From assembly GCF_017814275.1 (NCBI RefSeq), contig NZ_JAGIYQ010000009.1, forward strand, positions 62,001 to 126,000: a DNA stretch of 64,000 nt, in the 5' to 3' direction. This document shows positions 56,245-64,000 of this stretch, piece after piece. Numbering within the stretch: the stretch's first letter is position 1; every line of letters begins with the position of its first letter. A model generated the notes under the pieces. The model did not search any database. It saw nothing but the letters and a program-made list of their open reading frames with translations, and had not been told where the DNA came from. This DNA comes from Gottfriedia endophytica (lineage in GTDB: Bacteria; Bacillota; Bacilli; Bacillales; Bacillaceae_G). Both the position numbers and the translations under genes were made by a program.

Positions 56245-56688
56245 CTATACATTTCGATTTACAAATTGCTGAAGTGAAATCTCATCCATTTGTTTATTTT
56301 CTAATGATAAGAGTATTTCTGAGTGAGATTTTATAGCTTTTTCTCTCATTTTTTCATACTTTTTCACTTCAACATTATGTTCTATTAACACTTCTTGCTT
56401 TGTATTCATATGATTCCGTGCGTTTATTACTTGCAATTGAGAATGTTTTATATCCTTCTCTAACGCTTCTACAAAAAGGAGTTGTTGTTTTAATCCATCT
56501 ATGGATACCCCTTTTTGTAGATTTTGTTGCTTTTGTTCTTCAACCATTTCTTTTCTTTTCAAAACCTCATACAATTTATTTGCTTCTTTTTCAAAAGATT
56601 GAACTGATAATTCATAGTCTATTTGTACTTGTTCTTTTTCTTTTTGTTTAATCATTAAAATTTTTTCAAATTTATAGGGAATTCCCAA
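56245..56688 (-). CDS. fliJ: Flagellar export chaperone FliJ
   Basis: Coiled-coil central stalk of the export ATPase, also escorting chaperones to FlhA. It is 147 residues and almost entirely heptad-like helix, rich in Lys, Glu and Gln. It matches FliJ by length and place after fliI rather than by motifs. The start is TTG, eight bases after AAGGTGAG, which overlaps the fliI stop region. This is the normal fliI-fliJ-ylxF-fliK order. Confidence 0.88.
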   Translation of the reverse strand: MGIPYKFEKILMIKQKEKEQVQIDYELSVQSFEKEANKLYEVLKRKEMVEEQKQQNLQKGVSIDGLKQQLLFVEALEKDIKHSQLQVINARNHMNTKQEVLIEHNVEVKKYEKMREKAIKSHSEILLSLENKQMDEISLQQFVNRNV

Positions 56689-56690
56689 TT

Positions 56691-58007
56691 CTACTCACCT
56701 TCTTTGACAATTGTACTGAGTAATTGAACAGTTTCTTCTGTCGTAAATTTTTCATGTACAGCTTGCTTAAAGAACTCAATAATTTTCGGATAAAAATAAA
56801 TTGCTTCGTCAATTTGTGGATTCGAACCACGTTTGTATGCACCTATATTAATTAAATCCTCTGAATTTAGATAAGTAGATAATAAAGTTCTAACCTTTTC
56901 TGCTAGAGTGATATGTTCTGACTCGACAATAGATGACATTACCCTACTTACACTTTTCAAAACATTAATTGCAGGAAATTGTCCTTTATTAGCAAGTTCA
57001 CGATCAAGTACTATATGTCCATCAAGTATTCCCCTAACAGTATCAGCAATCGGTTCGTTCATATCATCGCCATCAACTAAAACTGTATAAAATGCACTGA
57101 TTGTTCCATCTTCACTAGTTCCAGTTCGTTCTAGTAATTTAGGTAAGAGCGCAAAGACAGATGGGGTATACCCTTTTGTAGTTGGAGGTTCGCCAATTGC
57201 TAAACCAATTTCACGTTGTGCCATTGCAACTCGAGTTACAGAATCCATCATAAACATGACGTTCATTCCGCGATCTCTAAAATATTCAGCAATCGCACTT
57301 GCTGTTAATGCACCTTTTAATCGCATTAATGCTGGTTGATCAGAGGTTGCTACAACTACTATGGAACGTTTTAATCCTTCAGGACCTAAATCCTTTTCAA
57401 TAAACTCACGTACCTCTCTACCACGTTCCCCGATTAATGCAATTATATTGATGTCAGCATTCGTATTACGAGCTATCATCCCCATAAGTGTACTTTTTCC
57501 TACACCACTTCCAGCAAAAATCCCCATCCGCTGCCCAGTTCCAACCGATAACATGCTATCAATAACTTTAACGCCAACTTCAACTTTATCTTTGATTGTT
57601 GGTCTCTGCATCGGATTTGGTGGTTCAGCATCTGTAGGGACTGAACTCAATCCTTTCGGTAATTCTGAACCATTTAAAGGTTCACCAATTGAATTGAGGA
57701 CTTGTCCAATTAACGATGTACCTACTTTAACTTGTAACGGCTTACCTGTTGTTTCTACCATGCTTCCTGGCGAAATATCATTCAAATTCGTAAAAGGCAT
57801 TAATAATACATTTTCATCACGAAATCCTACAACTTCTGCATAAACCTTTTTTGTTTGTGCTCGATCTAAATAGATAAAACATAAATCACCAATCGATGCT
57901 TTTGGACCCTTTGACTCAATCATTAAGCCAATTACTCTTAAAACTTTTCCGTATCTTCTAAAAGTATCAATTGAGGAAAGATTTTGAATGACGTTACTTA
58001 GTTGCAT
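56691..58007 (-). CDS. fliI: Flagellum-specific ATPase FliI
   Basis: Hexameric F1-beta-like ATPase powering export of flagellar subunits. Walker A is GIFAGSGVGKSTLMGMIA near 158-175, GERGREVREFIEKDLG is near 187-202 and Walker B is NVMFMMDSVTRVAMAQREIG near 241-260. LVDGDDMNEPIADTVRGILD follows near 312-331. I choose the ATG at 58007 (438 residues), directly after CAGGAGGAAGACC; the eight-codon extension has no ribosome site. It overlaps the fliH stop by 14 bases. Confidence 0.96.
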   Translation of the reverse strand: MQLSNVIQNLSSIDTFRRYGKVLRVIGLMIESKGPKASIGDLCFIYLDRAQTKKVYAEVVGFRDENVLLMPFTNLNDISPGSMVETTGKPLQVKVGTSLIGQVLNSIGEPLNGSELPKGLSSVPTDAEPPNPMQRPTIKDKVEVGVKVIDSMLSVGTGQRMGIFAGSGVGKSTLMGMIARNTNADINIIALIGERGREVREFIEKDLGPEGLKRSIVVVATSDQPALMRLKGALTASAIAEYFRDRGMNVMFMMDSVTRVAMAQREIGLAIGEPPTTKGYTPSVFALLPKLLERTGTSEDGTISAFYTVLVDGDDMNEPIADTVRGILDGHIVLDRELANKGQFPAINVLKSVSRVMSSIVESEHITLAEKVRTLLSTYLNSEDLINIGAYKRGSNPQIDEAIYFYPKIIEFFKQAVHEKFTTEETVQLLSTIVKEGE

Positions 58008-58773
58008 GGTCTTCCTCCTGTACCATCTCAATCAGTTTTTTAGAGATTTCACTTAATTGAACATCTACACTTGCATCAATTCTTCCAAATGAAGATTCAA
58101 TAATGCAGCTCCCAATTGTTAATGTCTCATCAGGATAAATATAAATCTTTGATTCATTTATTAGGATTTTCTCTAATTCTGATCTGTGGGTAATCACCAA
58201 TTCATACTGATCAGGATGAATAGTCAAACGAATATCCTTTTCTTCACGTAATTCTCGAATAACTTTTTTTACAACTGGAATGATTACATTAGGATCATTT
58301 GTAAGCTCTTGGTCCAAAATATGAGAGGCAATTTTTAATCCTAACCTTAAAATTGTTTCATCGCTTTCTTCGATTCTTTGTATATAATCTTGTTTCGATG
58401 AGTTAATAATGTTTTTTGCCTCTTCAATTAAAAACTTGTATTCATCCATTCCTAGCTTTCGTCCTTCAAATTTACCAGTATCTAATCCCTCTAGATAAGC
58501 TTGGTGTTGTAAATCCTTTTTTTCATGCTCCCAATTTTCTCTATGAAGTTGAATATCTCTTAGTGCTTCTTCTTTAAGAGATATCATTTCATTTTGTAAA
58601 TCGATGAGTTTATTCTTTTCGATTTGAACTCTTTGTTCTAAATCTTCTATAGTTTGTGTTTGTTCATTTATGTATTGATTTTCTTCGTTTTTTGTAGAAA
58701 CTTTTCTTATACTGATCGTTTTTGATGGAGGTGCTTCTTCCAAGACATGTTGTCTTTTAATAAAATTAGACAA
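57994..58773 (-). CDS. fliH: Flagellar assembly protein FliH
   Basis: Peripheral stalk and regulator of FliI. The 259-residue protein is rich in Glu, Gln and Lys with a long coiled coil (about 40-110). A C-terminal V-ATPase E-subunit-like domain follows, with LGLKIASHILDQELTNDPNVI near 150-170 and LTIHPDQYELV near 188. The start is the TTG at 58773, placed after GGAGGAGAGG and overlapping the end of fliG by eight bases. The nine-codon upstream extension is simply fliG sequence in another frame. Confidence 0.88.
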   Translation of the reverse strand: MSNFIKRQHVLEEAPPSKTISIRKVSTKNEENQYINEQTQTIEDLEQRVQIEKNKLIDLQNEMISLKEEALRDIQLHRENWEHEKKDLQHQAYLEGLDTGKFEGRKLGMDEYKFLIEEAKNIINSSKQDYIQRIEESDETILRLGLKIASHILDQELTNDPNVIIPVVKKVIRELREEKDIRLTIHPDQYELVITHRSELEKILINESKIYIYPDETLTIGSCIIESSFGRIDASVDVQLSEISKKLIEMVQEEDHATK

Positions 58774-59782
58774 TAATATCCTCTCCTCCGCCACGAGCAA
58801 CTACGATGATTCCCGCCTCTTCTAACCTTCTAATTGTTGCAACAATACGTGTTTGTGCTTCTTCTACATCTCTTAAACGAACTGGGCCTAAATATTCCAT
58901 TTCCTCAACAAATGTATCTGCCATACGTTTAGACATATTTTTAAAGACAACATTTTTAACTTCTTCACTAGCCACTTTAAGAGCAAACATAAGATCTTCA
59001 TTTTCAACATCCCTAATAACACGTTGAATTGAACGATTATCAAGAGTAACAATATCTTCAAAGACAAACATTCTCTTCTTAATTTCCTCTGCAAGCTCAG
59101 GATCTTGAATCTCTAATGCTTCAAGAATTGTCTTTTCAGTACTACGATCAACACCGTTTAATACGTCTACAACTGCTTCGATTCCGCCTGTTTGAGTGTA
59201 ATCTTGAGTTACTGTCGTCGATAATTTTCTTTCTAACAACTGTTCAACTTCATTTATTATTTCAGGTGATGTACTATCCATTAAAGCAATTCTTCTCGCA
59301 ATATCAGCTTGATCCTCATGTGGTAGCTCTGAAAGTATTTGGCCCGCTTGAGCTGGATCTAAATATGATAGGATTAATGCGATTGTTTGCGGGTGCTCAC
59401 TTTGTATAAAATTAAGTATTTGACTAGGGTCGGCTTTTCTAGCAAAATCAAATGGCTTCACATGTAAAGATGAAGTAAGTCGATTAAGAATTGATTGAGC
59501 TTGGTCTCCCCCAAGCGCTTTTTCTAATATCGTTTTGGCATACCCAATCCCACCTTGAGTAATATACTCTTGGGCTAATGCAATTTGATGAAATTCTTCA
59601 ATAATATTTTCTTTTTCTTTTGAGTCAACGGTTCTAACACCAGAAATTTCTAGTGTCAACCTTTCAATTTCTTCTTCGCTTAAGTGTTTATATACGGAAG
59701 CTGAAACATCTGGGCCAAGAGAGATTAATAGAAGCGCAGCTTTTTGTTTTCCTGTTAGTACATTTTTATCTTTTTTAGCCAT
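58766..59782 (-). CDS. fliG: Flagellar motor switch protein FliG
   Basis: Rotor protein that contacts the stator. It is 338 residues of three helical domains: N-terminal FliF-binding (1-100), middle with EHPQTIALILSYLDPAQAGQIL near 129-150, and the C-terminal torque domain. That domain has FVFEDIVTLDNRSIQRVIRDV near 242-262 and GPVRLRDVEEAQTRIVATIRRLEEAG near 301-326, holding the charged stator-facing residues. The ATG has ACTAGGAGGAGAAAA upstream. It lies 10 bases after fliF. Confidence 0.96.
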   Translation of the reverse strand: MAKKDKNVLTGKQKAALLLISLGPDVSASVYKHLSEEEIERLTLEISGVRTVDSKEKENIIEEFHQIALAQEYITQGGIGYAKTILEKALGGDQAQSILNRLTSSLHVKPFDFARKADPSQILNFIQSEHPQTIALILSYLDPAQAGQILSELPHEDQADIARRIALMDSTSPEIINEVEQLLERKLSTTVTQDYTQTGGIEAVVDVLNGVDRSTEKTILEALEIQDPELAEEIKKRMFVFEDIVTLDNRSIQRVIRDVENEDLMFALKVASEEVKNVVFKNMSKRMADTFVEEMEYLGPVRLRDVEEAQTRIVATIRRLEEAGIIVVARGGGEDIIV

Positions 59783-59792
59783 TTTTCTCCTC

Positions 59793-61385
59793 CTAGTCCT
59801 CCGCTAACCAGCTGCGTAATAATTTGGCAAATTCATCTGGCTTATCCTTTGCCATCCTTTCTAATTGTTTTCTACGTACTGTAGAATCTGTTTCCTGCTC
59901 ATCATTAATGTCTGGTACATCAATCATATCTTCTTCATTTAGATCTTCAACAAGAACTTCTTCATTACGTTTTTTACGTAATAAAAGAATGATTAGTAGC
60001 AAGATAACTAAAAGTAGAACTCCTCCTACAATATACATCCAAACTGGAATCGTACTTTGTGGTTGGATTTGTTGAATTGTATTCCCATTAAATGGCAGAA
60101 CAGATACAGCTATTTTATTTCCTACTTGTTGAGGAGTTAAAGCTGTTCCACCTTGGATATAACTTTTATCAATAGAAGTACTTACGATTGTTCCTAACAT
60201 TTGTTTAATATCATTAATTGTTTGTTGTGGCAGTGAATTAGGATTCTTTGGATTTGGTGGCTCTACTGCCACTTGTATTCCTAAATCCCTTATTTTATAA
60301 GGACTTTCCACTATTTTTCTTTTTATTCGATTTACATCATAATTAATTCGTTCTTCACTTCTAGAATAGTCTCCATTATTTGATGAACCACTCGATTGAT
60401 AGGTAGTAGTATCCGGTGTACCGGTCCCCGCAACACCACCAGTGGCAGGTTTTCCGCCTACATATGCTTCTTTGATTCGTTCTGCACTTACAGCAATCCC
60501 TTGCATATTCGTTTTATCAACTGGCTCTACTAGATTCTCTTCCCTTGCTTCTTGTGTAAAATCGATATCAGCAGTTACTCCAACCGCTACTTTATTTTGA
60601 CCTATCATTGTTCCAAGTAACTGCTGGACTTGGCGTTGGATATCTCTTTCAACATTCTTCCTAACTTCTTGTTGCGTGTCATATGTATTAGCTGTTGAAT
60701 TATTTTTTTGATTTGGTAAGTCAATATACTCAAAATTCTGGTTAGTAATGACGATATTATCAGTAGGTAAGTTAGGTATACTTTTTGATACTAAATGGTA
60801 CAGTGCTGTTATTTGATCTGGAGTGAAATTATACCCTGGCTTTGTATCTAACACAATTGACGCAGAAGCTGTTTGATTCTGGTCACTTACCCATAAACTT
60901 TGTTGCGGTAAATTAATCATGACTTTCGCATTATTAACACCATCAATTTGTTTCATCAAATTAGCTAGTTCATTTTGCATAGCTTCCAGTTTGAGAACGT
61001 TGAATTCATTATCAGTCATACTGAAATTACTATTTTTACTAAAAAATGAATAATCAATTGTTCCTGAATCAGGAATTCCTTTTGCTGCTAAATCGACCTT
61101 TAGGCTATCAACAACGTTATCTGGTACATAGATCGTTTTCCCATTATCTTGTATTTCTGATGAAACACCTTGACTATCCAGAGTTTGTTTGATTTGTCCC
61201 GTTTCTGCAGGTGTTAAATTACTATATAATGGTACATAATTTACTTTTGTTAGGAAATAAGTTGTAATTCCGATTATAAGTGCGAGAATAAGTGGAATCC
61301 CAATAATAAGCCCTTTTTGAAATTGTGTTCGACTTTTCCAATAGCTTTTTATTCGATTTAAACTCTCATTTAATTTTTCATTCAT
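59793..61385 (-). CDS. fliF: Flagellar MS-ring protein FliF
   Basis: Membrane ring on which the whole flagellum is built. It has an N-terminal membrane helix (about 24-45). A YscJ/PrgK-type ring domain follows, with YVPLYSNLTPAETGQIKQTLDSQGV near 51-75 and MQNELANLMKQIDGVNNAKVMINLP near 130-154. The RBM3 region surrounds a Gly/Ser/Thr linker near 320-340. The second helix is near 440-463, and the acidic C-terminal FliG-binding tail follows. It is 530 residues long. The ATG follows CTGGGGGATTTAA. Confidence 0.95.
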   Translation of the reverse strand: MNEKLNESLNRIKSYWKSRTQFQKGLIIGIPLILALIIGITTYFLTKVNYVPLYSNLTPAETGQIKQTLDSQGVSSEIQDNGKTIYVPDNVVDSLKVDLAAKGIPDSGTIDYSFFSKNSNFSMTDNEFNVLKLEAMQNELANLMKQIDGVNNAKVMINLPQQSLWVSDQNQTASASIVLDTKPGYNFTPDQITALYHLVSKSIPNLPTDNIVITNQNFEYIDLPNQKNNSTANTYDTQQEVRKNVERDIQRQVQQLLGTMIGQNKVAVGVTADIDFTQEAREENLVEPVDKTNMQGIAVSAERIKEAYVGGKPATGGVAGTGTPDTTTYQSSGSSNNGDYSRSEERINYDVNRIKRKIVESPYKIRDLGIQVAVEPPNPKNPNSLPQQTINDIKQMLGTIVSTSIDKSYIQGGTALTPQQVGNKIAVSVLPFNGNTIQQIQPQSTIPVWMYIVGGVLLLVILLLIILLLRKKRNEEVLVEDLNEEDMIDVPDINDEQETDSTVRRKQLERMAKDKPDEFAKLLRSWLAED

Positions 61386-61449
61386 TTAAATCCCCCAGAT
61401 GTTTGTTCAAATTATGACAAATTAACACAATTTTCAAATTATAAGAAAA

Positions 61450-61752
61450 TTACATTTGCATTCTCATAATTTCTTGATAGGCATCAATTACCTTATTTCG
61501 AATCTCAATTGCCGTTTGTAGCGTAATGTTCGCTTTTTCAGCATCAATCATTACATTGTGTAAATCAATGTTATCTCCTTTAACGAGCTTAGTTGTCGAA
61601 TCAATTGATTTTACTTGACTATCATTTAATTCATTGATCGAGTCTTTTAAAAAGTTTGCAAATTTTGTTTGCGTTCCGCCTGAATTATTTTGCAAGCTGT
61701 TCATATTAATTGGCTGAAGGTTTTGTAGATTAACTTGACTAATTGGATTCAT
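61450..61752 (-). CDS. fliE: Flagellar hook-basal body protein FliE
   Basis: Small adaptor (100 residues) joining the MS-ring/export gate to the rod. The C-terminal half is the conserved helical part: FLKDSINELNDSQVKS near 33-48, DNIDLHNVMIDAEKANITLQTAIEIRNKVIDAYQEIMRMQ near 60-99. The N-terminal part is Asn/Gln-rich. The ATG follows ATAGGAGATAAACTG. It lies between flgC and fliF. Confidence 0.95.
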   Translation of the reverse strand: MNPISQVNLQNLQPINMNSLQNNSGGTQTKFANFLKDSINELNDSQVKSIDSTTKLVKGDNIDLHNVMIDAEKANITLQTAIEIRNKVIDAYQEIMRMQM

Positions 61753-61765
61753 TTCAGTTTATCTC

Positions 61766-62224
61766 CTATTTCCCAATTTCTAAGGCTTTTAGTAACATTC
61801 CTTTTGAAGCATTTAAAACAGTTACATTTGCTTCGTATGCTCTAGATGCATCCATTAAATCAACCATTTCTTTAAGTGGATCAACATTTGGCATTTTTAC
61901 ATACCCATTTTGATCAGCGTCTGGGCTTGACGGATTATAGACTAATTTAAATGGGGACTGATCCTCACTTATTTTTGTTACTTTTACACCTGATCCAACA
62001 TTAGTTGAAGGATTCATAGAATGATTAAAATATGATCCAAAGCTGTTTTCATCCCCTGCTGATGAAATTTCAACAAGTTTACGTCGGTATGGTTCCCATA
62101 CTCCATTAACTAGTTTTCCTCTTGTTGTATCTGCGTTCGCCATATTAGACGAAACAACATCCATTCTCAATCTTTGCATTGTAAGTGCTGAAGAAGAAAT
62201 ATTTATACTATTAAAGATGCCCAT
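61766..62224 (-). CDS. flgC: Flagellar proximal rod protein FlgC
   Basis: Proximal rod subunit, 152 residues. The N-terminal flg_bb_rod motif is SALTMQRLRMDVVSSNMANADTTRG near 12-36. The C-terminus is VKMPNVDPLKEMVDLMDASRAYEANVTVLNASKGML, which packs into the rod coiled-coil layer. The ATG follows CGAGGAGGAAAATAATCG, three bases after flgB. Confidence 0.96.
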   Translation of the reverse strand: MGIFNSINISSSALTMQRLRMDVVSSNMANADTTRGKLVNGVWEPYRRKLVEISSAGDENSFGSYFNHSMNPSTNVGSGVKVTKISEDQSPFKLVYNPSSPDADQNGYVKMPNVDPLKEMVDLMDASRAYEANVTVLNASKGMLLKALEIGK

Positions 62225-62227
62225 CGA

Positions 62228-62623
62228 TTATTTTCCTCCTCGAATGACCATTTTTAGTGAATTAAATTCGTTGTTCAATTGATCAACTAATGCTTGGTTA
62301 TAGATTTGATTTTGTGCCATTAAAGACATTTCGTTATCAATATCCACGTTGTTACCATTTTCGTTATAAGAAGTATTGTTTTTTTCTTCAATGCTAATCA
62401 TAGAAGACTGACCATATTTAAAATCAAGATGCTTTGGATCAGTTTTTTTAGCTTGCATTTGTGATTGCAGAGCTTGATCAAACTCTGTACGAAAAGAAAC
62501 ATCTTTAGCTTTATAATTTGGTGTATCAACGTTAGCAATGTTTTGAGAGATAACTTTTTGTCTTAATGATGAATAATCTAACCCTTGTTCTAAAAAATTG
62601 ATTGAATTTGAGAACAACTTCAT
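62228..62623 (-). CDS. flgB: Flagellar proximal rod protein FlgB
   Basis: Proximal rod subunit and first gene of the fla/che operon. The rod motif is LRQKVISQNIANVDTPNYKAKDVSFRTEFDQAL near 20-52, and the C-terminus DNEMSLMAQNQIYNQALVDQLNNEFNSLK is the rod helix. I use the ATG at 62623 (131 residues), nine bases after GGGGAGGA; the frame extends eight codons further without support. A roughly 370-bp AT-rich region with possible promoters lies upstream. Confidence 0.95.
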   Translation of the reverse strand: MKLFSNSINFLEQGLDYSSLRQKVISQNIANVDTPNYKAKDVSFRTEFDQALQSQMQAKKTDPKHLDFKYGQSSMISIEEKNNTSYNENGNNVDIDNEMSLMAQNQIYNQALVDQLNNEFNSLKMVIRGGK

Positions 62624-62734
62624 AAAATCCTCCCCACCACTTTTCATAAAAAAAAGACATATTCTATTAAATTTCTACGTTTTCCATAAAACTTTTTATT
62701 TGTTAGACAAAAAACGCCAATATTCTATGTTTAA

Positions 62735-62763
62735 ATTATATCTTTCAAGGATAAATATGGAAA
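62735..62763 (-). promoter_or_regulatory. Candidate proximal promoter of the fla/che operon
   Basis: On the minus strand a perfect TATAAT (62740-62735) is preceded at 17 bases by TTTCCA (62763-62758), about 110 bases before flgB. The same stretch has AAAGATAT, a partial match to a sigma-D -10, but no TAAA at the right distance. Confidence 0.45.
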
Positions 62764-62942
62764 CCGTATATTTTCACATATTTCAAATAGGCAATATTCC
62801 CTATGAATTATGAATTTTGATAAAAAATCAAATTTGCTTATTCTCCTAAATATGACAATTTTATAATTAATTGAAATTTTTCCACAACATTCAACCCTTA
62901 TATTACCAATATATAAGCAAAATTAATATATATTTATGTCGA

Positions 62943-62979
62943 ATTTTACAATTATGGAACAATTTGTCAATAATTGTTC
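62943..62979 (-). promoter_or_regulatory. Candidate distal promoter with operator-like palindrome
   Basis: TTGACA-type -35 (TTGACA, 62970-62965), 16-base spacer and TAAAAT (62948-62943) lie just past the codY terminator. The -35 box sits between perfect inverted repeats GAACAATT and AATTGTTC (62957-62964 and 62972-62979), so a repressor dimer bound there would block the promoter. Confidence 0.55.
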
Positions 62980-62989
62980 ACAAAATAAT

Positions 62990-63027
62990 AAAAATAGACC
63001 CTTACAATTAAGTAAGGGTCTATTTTT
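62990..63027 (-). terminator. Terminator after codY
   Basis: Perfect 16-bp stem (AAAAATAGACCCTTAC / GTAAGGGTCTATTTTT) with a six-base loop, ending in a T-run on the minus strand, five bases past codY. It should separate codY from the flagellar operon. Confidence 0.92.
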
Positions 63028-63031
63028 ATCA

Positions 63032-63811
63032 TTAATTTGATTTAAGTTTTTCTAATTCAATTAAGAATTTATCATTTAATACTTTAATGTAAGTACCTTT
63101 CATTCCTAGTGAACGAGATTCAATTACACCAGCACTCTCTAGTTTACGTAAAGCATTTACAATTACAGAACGTGTAATTCCAACGCGGTCAGCAATTTTA
63201 CTTGCTACTAGTAAACCTTCATAGCCATTTAATTCTTCGAAAATATGTTCAATTGCTTCTAATTCACTATATGATAGAGAAGAAATTGCCATTTGAACAA
63301 CAGCTTTGCTTCTTGCTTCTTCTTCAATTTCTTCAGCTTTTTCACGTAATACTTCCATACCTACTACAGTTGCACCATACTCAGCTAAGATTAAATCATC
63401 GTCTTTAAACTCATCATTAATTCTACCAAGTACTAATGTACCTAAACGTTCTCCACCACCAATGATTGGTACAATTGTTGTAAGGCCGCCAGCGAAAAGT
63501 TCTCTATTTTCAACTGGGAATGAAGTGTATTCACTTTCAATTTTAATATTTGGTGAAGTTTCATTAATGTTAAACAGACTATTTGTATATTCTTCAGGGA
63601 ATCTACGATCTGATAACATTTTTTGCATACGATCGTTTTCAATTTTTTGGTGAAGTGCATAACCTAATAATTTTCCTTTACGGCTTAAAACGAATACATT
63701 TGCTTCAATTACTTCTTCTAAAGTATCAGCCATTTCCTTAAAGTTTACTGGTTTACCAGCTGATTGTTGTAAAAGCTTATTAATTTTTCTAGTTCTTTCT
63801 AATAATTGCAT
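63032..63811 (-). CDS. codY: GTP-sensing global repressor CodY
   Basis: Nutritional regulator that binds branched-chain amino acids and GTP and controls starvation, sporulation and motility genes. An N-terminal GAF domain (about 1-155) has the effector pocket segment [29 protein letters not shown] near 101-129. The C-terminal winged helix has [34 protein letters not shown] near 202-235. It is 259 residues long, normal. The ATG follows AATAGGAGG. In B. subtilis CodY represses the fla/che promoter just downstream; the same arrangement exists here. Confidence 0.97.
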   Translation of the reverse strand: MQLLERTRKINKLLQQSAGKPVNFKEMADTLEEVIEANVFVLSRKGKLLGYALHQKIENDRMQKMLSDRRFPEEYTNSLFNINETSPNIKIESEYTSFPVENRELFAGGLTTIVPIIGGGERLGTLVLGRINDEFKDDDLILAEYGATVVGMEVLREKAEEIEEEARSKAVVQMAISSLSYSELEAIEHIFEELNGYEGLLVASKIADRVGITRSVIVNALRKLESAGVIESRSLGMKGTYIKVLNDKFLIELEKLKSN

Positions 63812-63845
63812 GTTATTAATATCCTCCTATTAAGTTGTACGGTTA

Positions 63846-64000
63846 TTACAAAATAAATTGACTTATATCCTTATCCTTAGCAATATTTACTAATTTTTCG
63901 TTAACATATTGTGGCGTTATAAGGATTTTACCCATTTGAATTTCTGAAGCTTCATATGACAAATCTTCTAAAAGTTTTTCCATTATTGTTTGTAATCTTC
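63846..64000 (-). CDS. hslU: ATP-dependent protease ATPase subunit HslU (3' end)
   Basis: Only the last 50 codons are in the window. Translating the minus strand gives [18 protein letters not shown], then [14 protein letters not shown] and a final DISQFIL before TAA. This is the C-terminal sensor-2 region and HslV-activating tail of HslU (ClpY). It is truncated by the window edge, not by mutation. codY follows after 34 bases, as in the B. subtilis codVWXY cluster. Confidence 0.9.
   Translation of the reverse strand, partial: RLQTIMEKLLEDLSYEASEIQMGKILITPQYVNEKLVNIAKDKDISQFIL

Noticed and set aside
35063-62623. Flagellar cluster acquired by horizontal transfer
   Set aside because: Gene order matches the vertical Bacillus backbone, codon and base use look like the neighbours, and there are no integrase genes or attachment sites.

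Overview
The window is AT-rich chromosomal DNA from an endospore-forming, flagellated member of the Bacillaceae. Every protein gene I accept lies on the minus strand, so transcription runs from position 64000 down to 1. The gene order matches the Bacillus subtilis hslU-codY-fla/che-rpsB-...-dapA-rnjB-tepA chromosomal backbone almost gene for gene. Spore-specific genes (dpaA, dpaB), a sigD-swrB flagellar module and RNase J2 place it in Bacillales. I cannot name the genus from sequence alone.

In transcription order, positions 64000-62990 hold the 3' end of hslU, then codY and a strong terminator. A roughly 370-bp AT-rich region carrying candidate promoters follows. Positions 62623-35063 hold the long flagellar/chemotaxis operon: flgB-flgC-fliE-fliF-fliG-fliH-fliI-fliJ-ylxF(motE-like)-fliK-flgD-flgE-swrD-fliL-fliM-fliY-cheY-fliO-fliP-fliQ-fliR-flhB-flhA-flhF-flhG-cheB-cheA-cheW-cheC-cheD-sigD-swrB. 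Together these make the rod, hook, C-ring, type III export gate, flagellar-placement GTPases, chemotaxis signalling core and the late flagellar sigma factor.

Positions 34904-11189 are housekeeping: rpsB, tsf, pyrH-frr, uppS-cdsA-dxr-rseP-proS-polC (translation, isoprenoid and phospholipid synthesis, site-2 protease, replication), then rimP-nusA-rnpM-rplGA-infB-rbfA, truB, ribF, rpsO and pnp. Many of these blocks are separated by clear intrinsic terminators, and several have visible sigma-A-type promoters. Positions 10889-103 hold ylxY, mlpA, the dipicolinate synthase genes dpaA-dpaB, asd-dapG-dapA (diaminopimelate/lysine/dipicolinate precursor pathway), rnjB, tepA and ylzJ. Compared with B. 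subtilis, ylxP (between infB and rbfA) and ymxH (between mlpA and dpaA) are absent.

The most unusual content is between genes. Four copies of a GC-rich palindromic repeat of about 130 bp, all in the same orientation and about 10-12 kb apart, sit between genes. One is abutted by a separate 76-bp MITE-like element with 8-bp flanking direct repeats. The swrD gene appears to have a hairpin placed between its Shine-Dalgarno sequence and its start codon. The rimP-nusA leader contains three stem-loops after its promoter. I see no CRISPR array, tRNA, rRNA, prophage, toxin system or biosynthetic cluster, and no clearly new multi-gene system.
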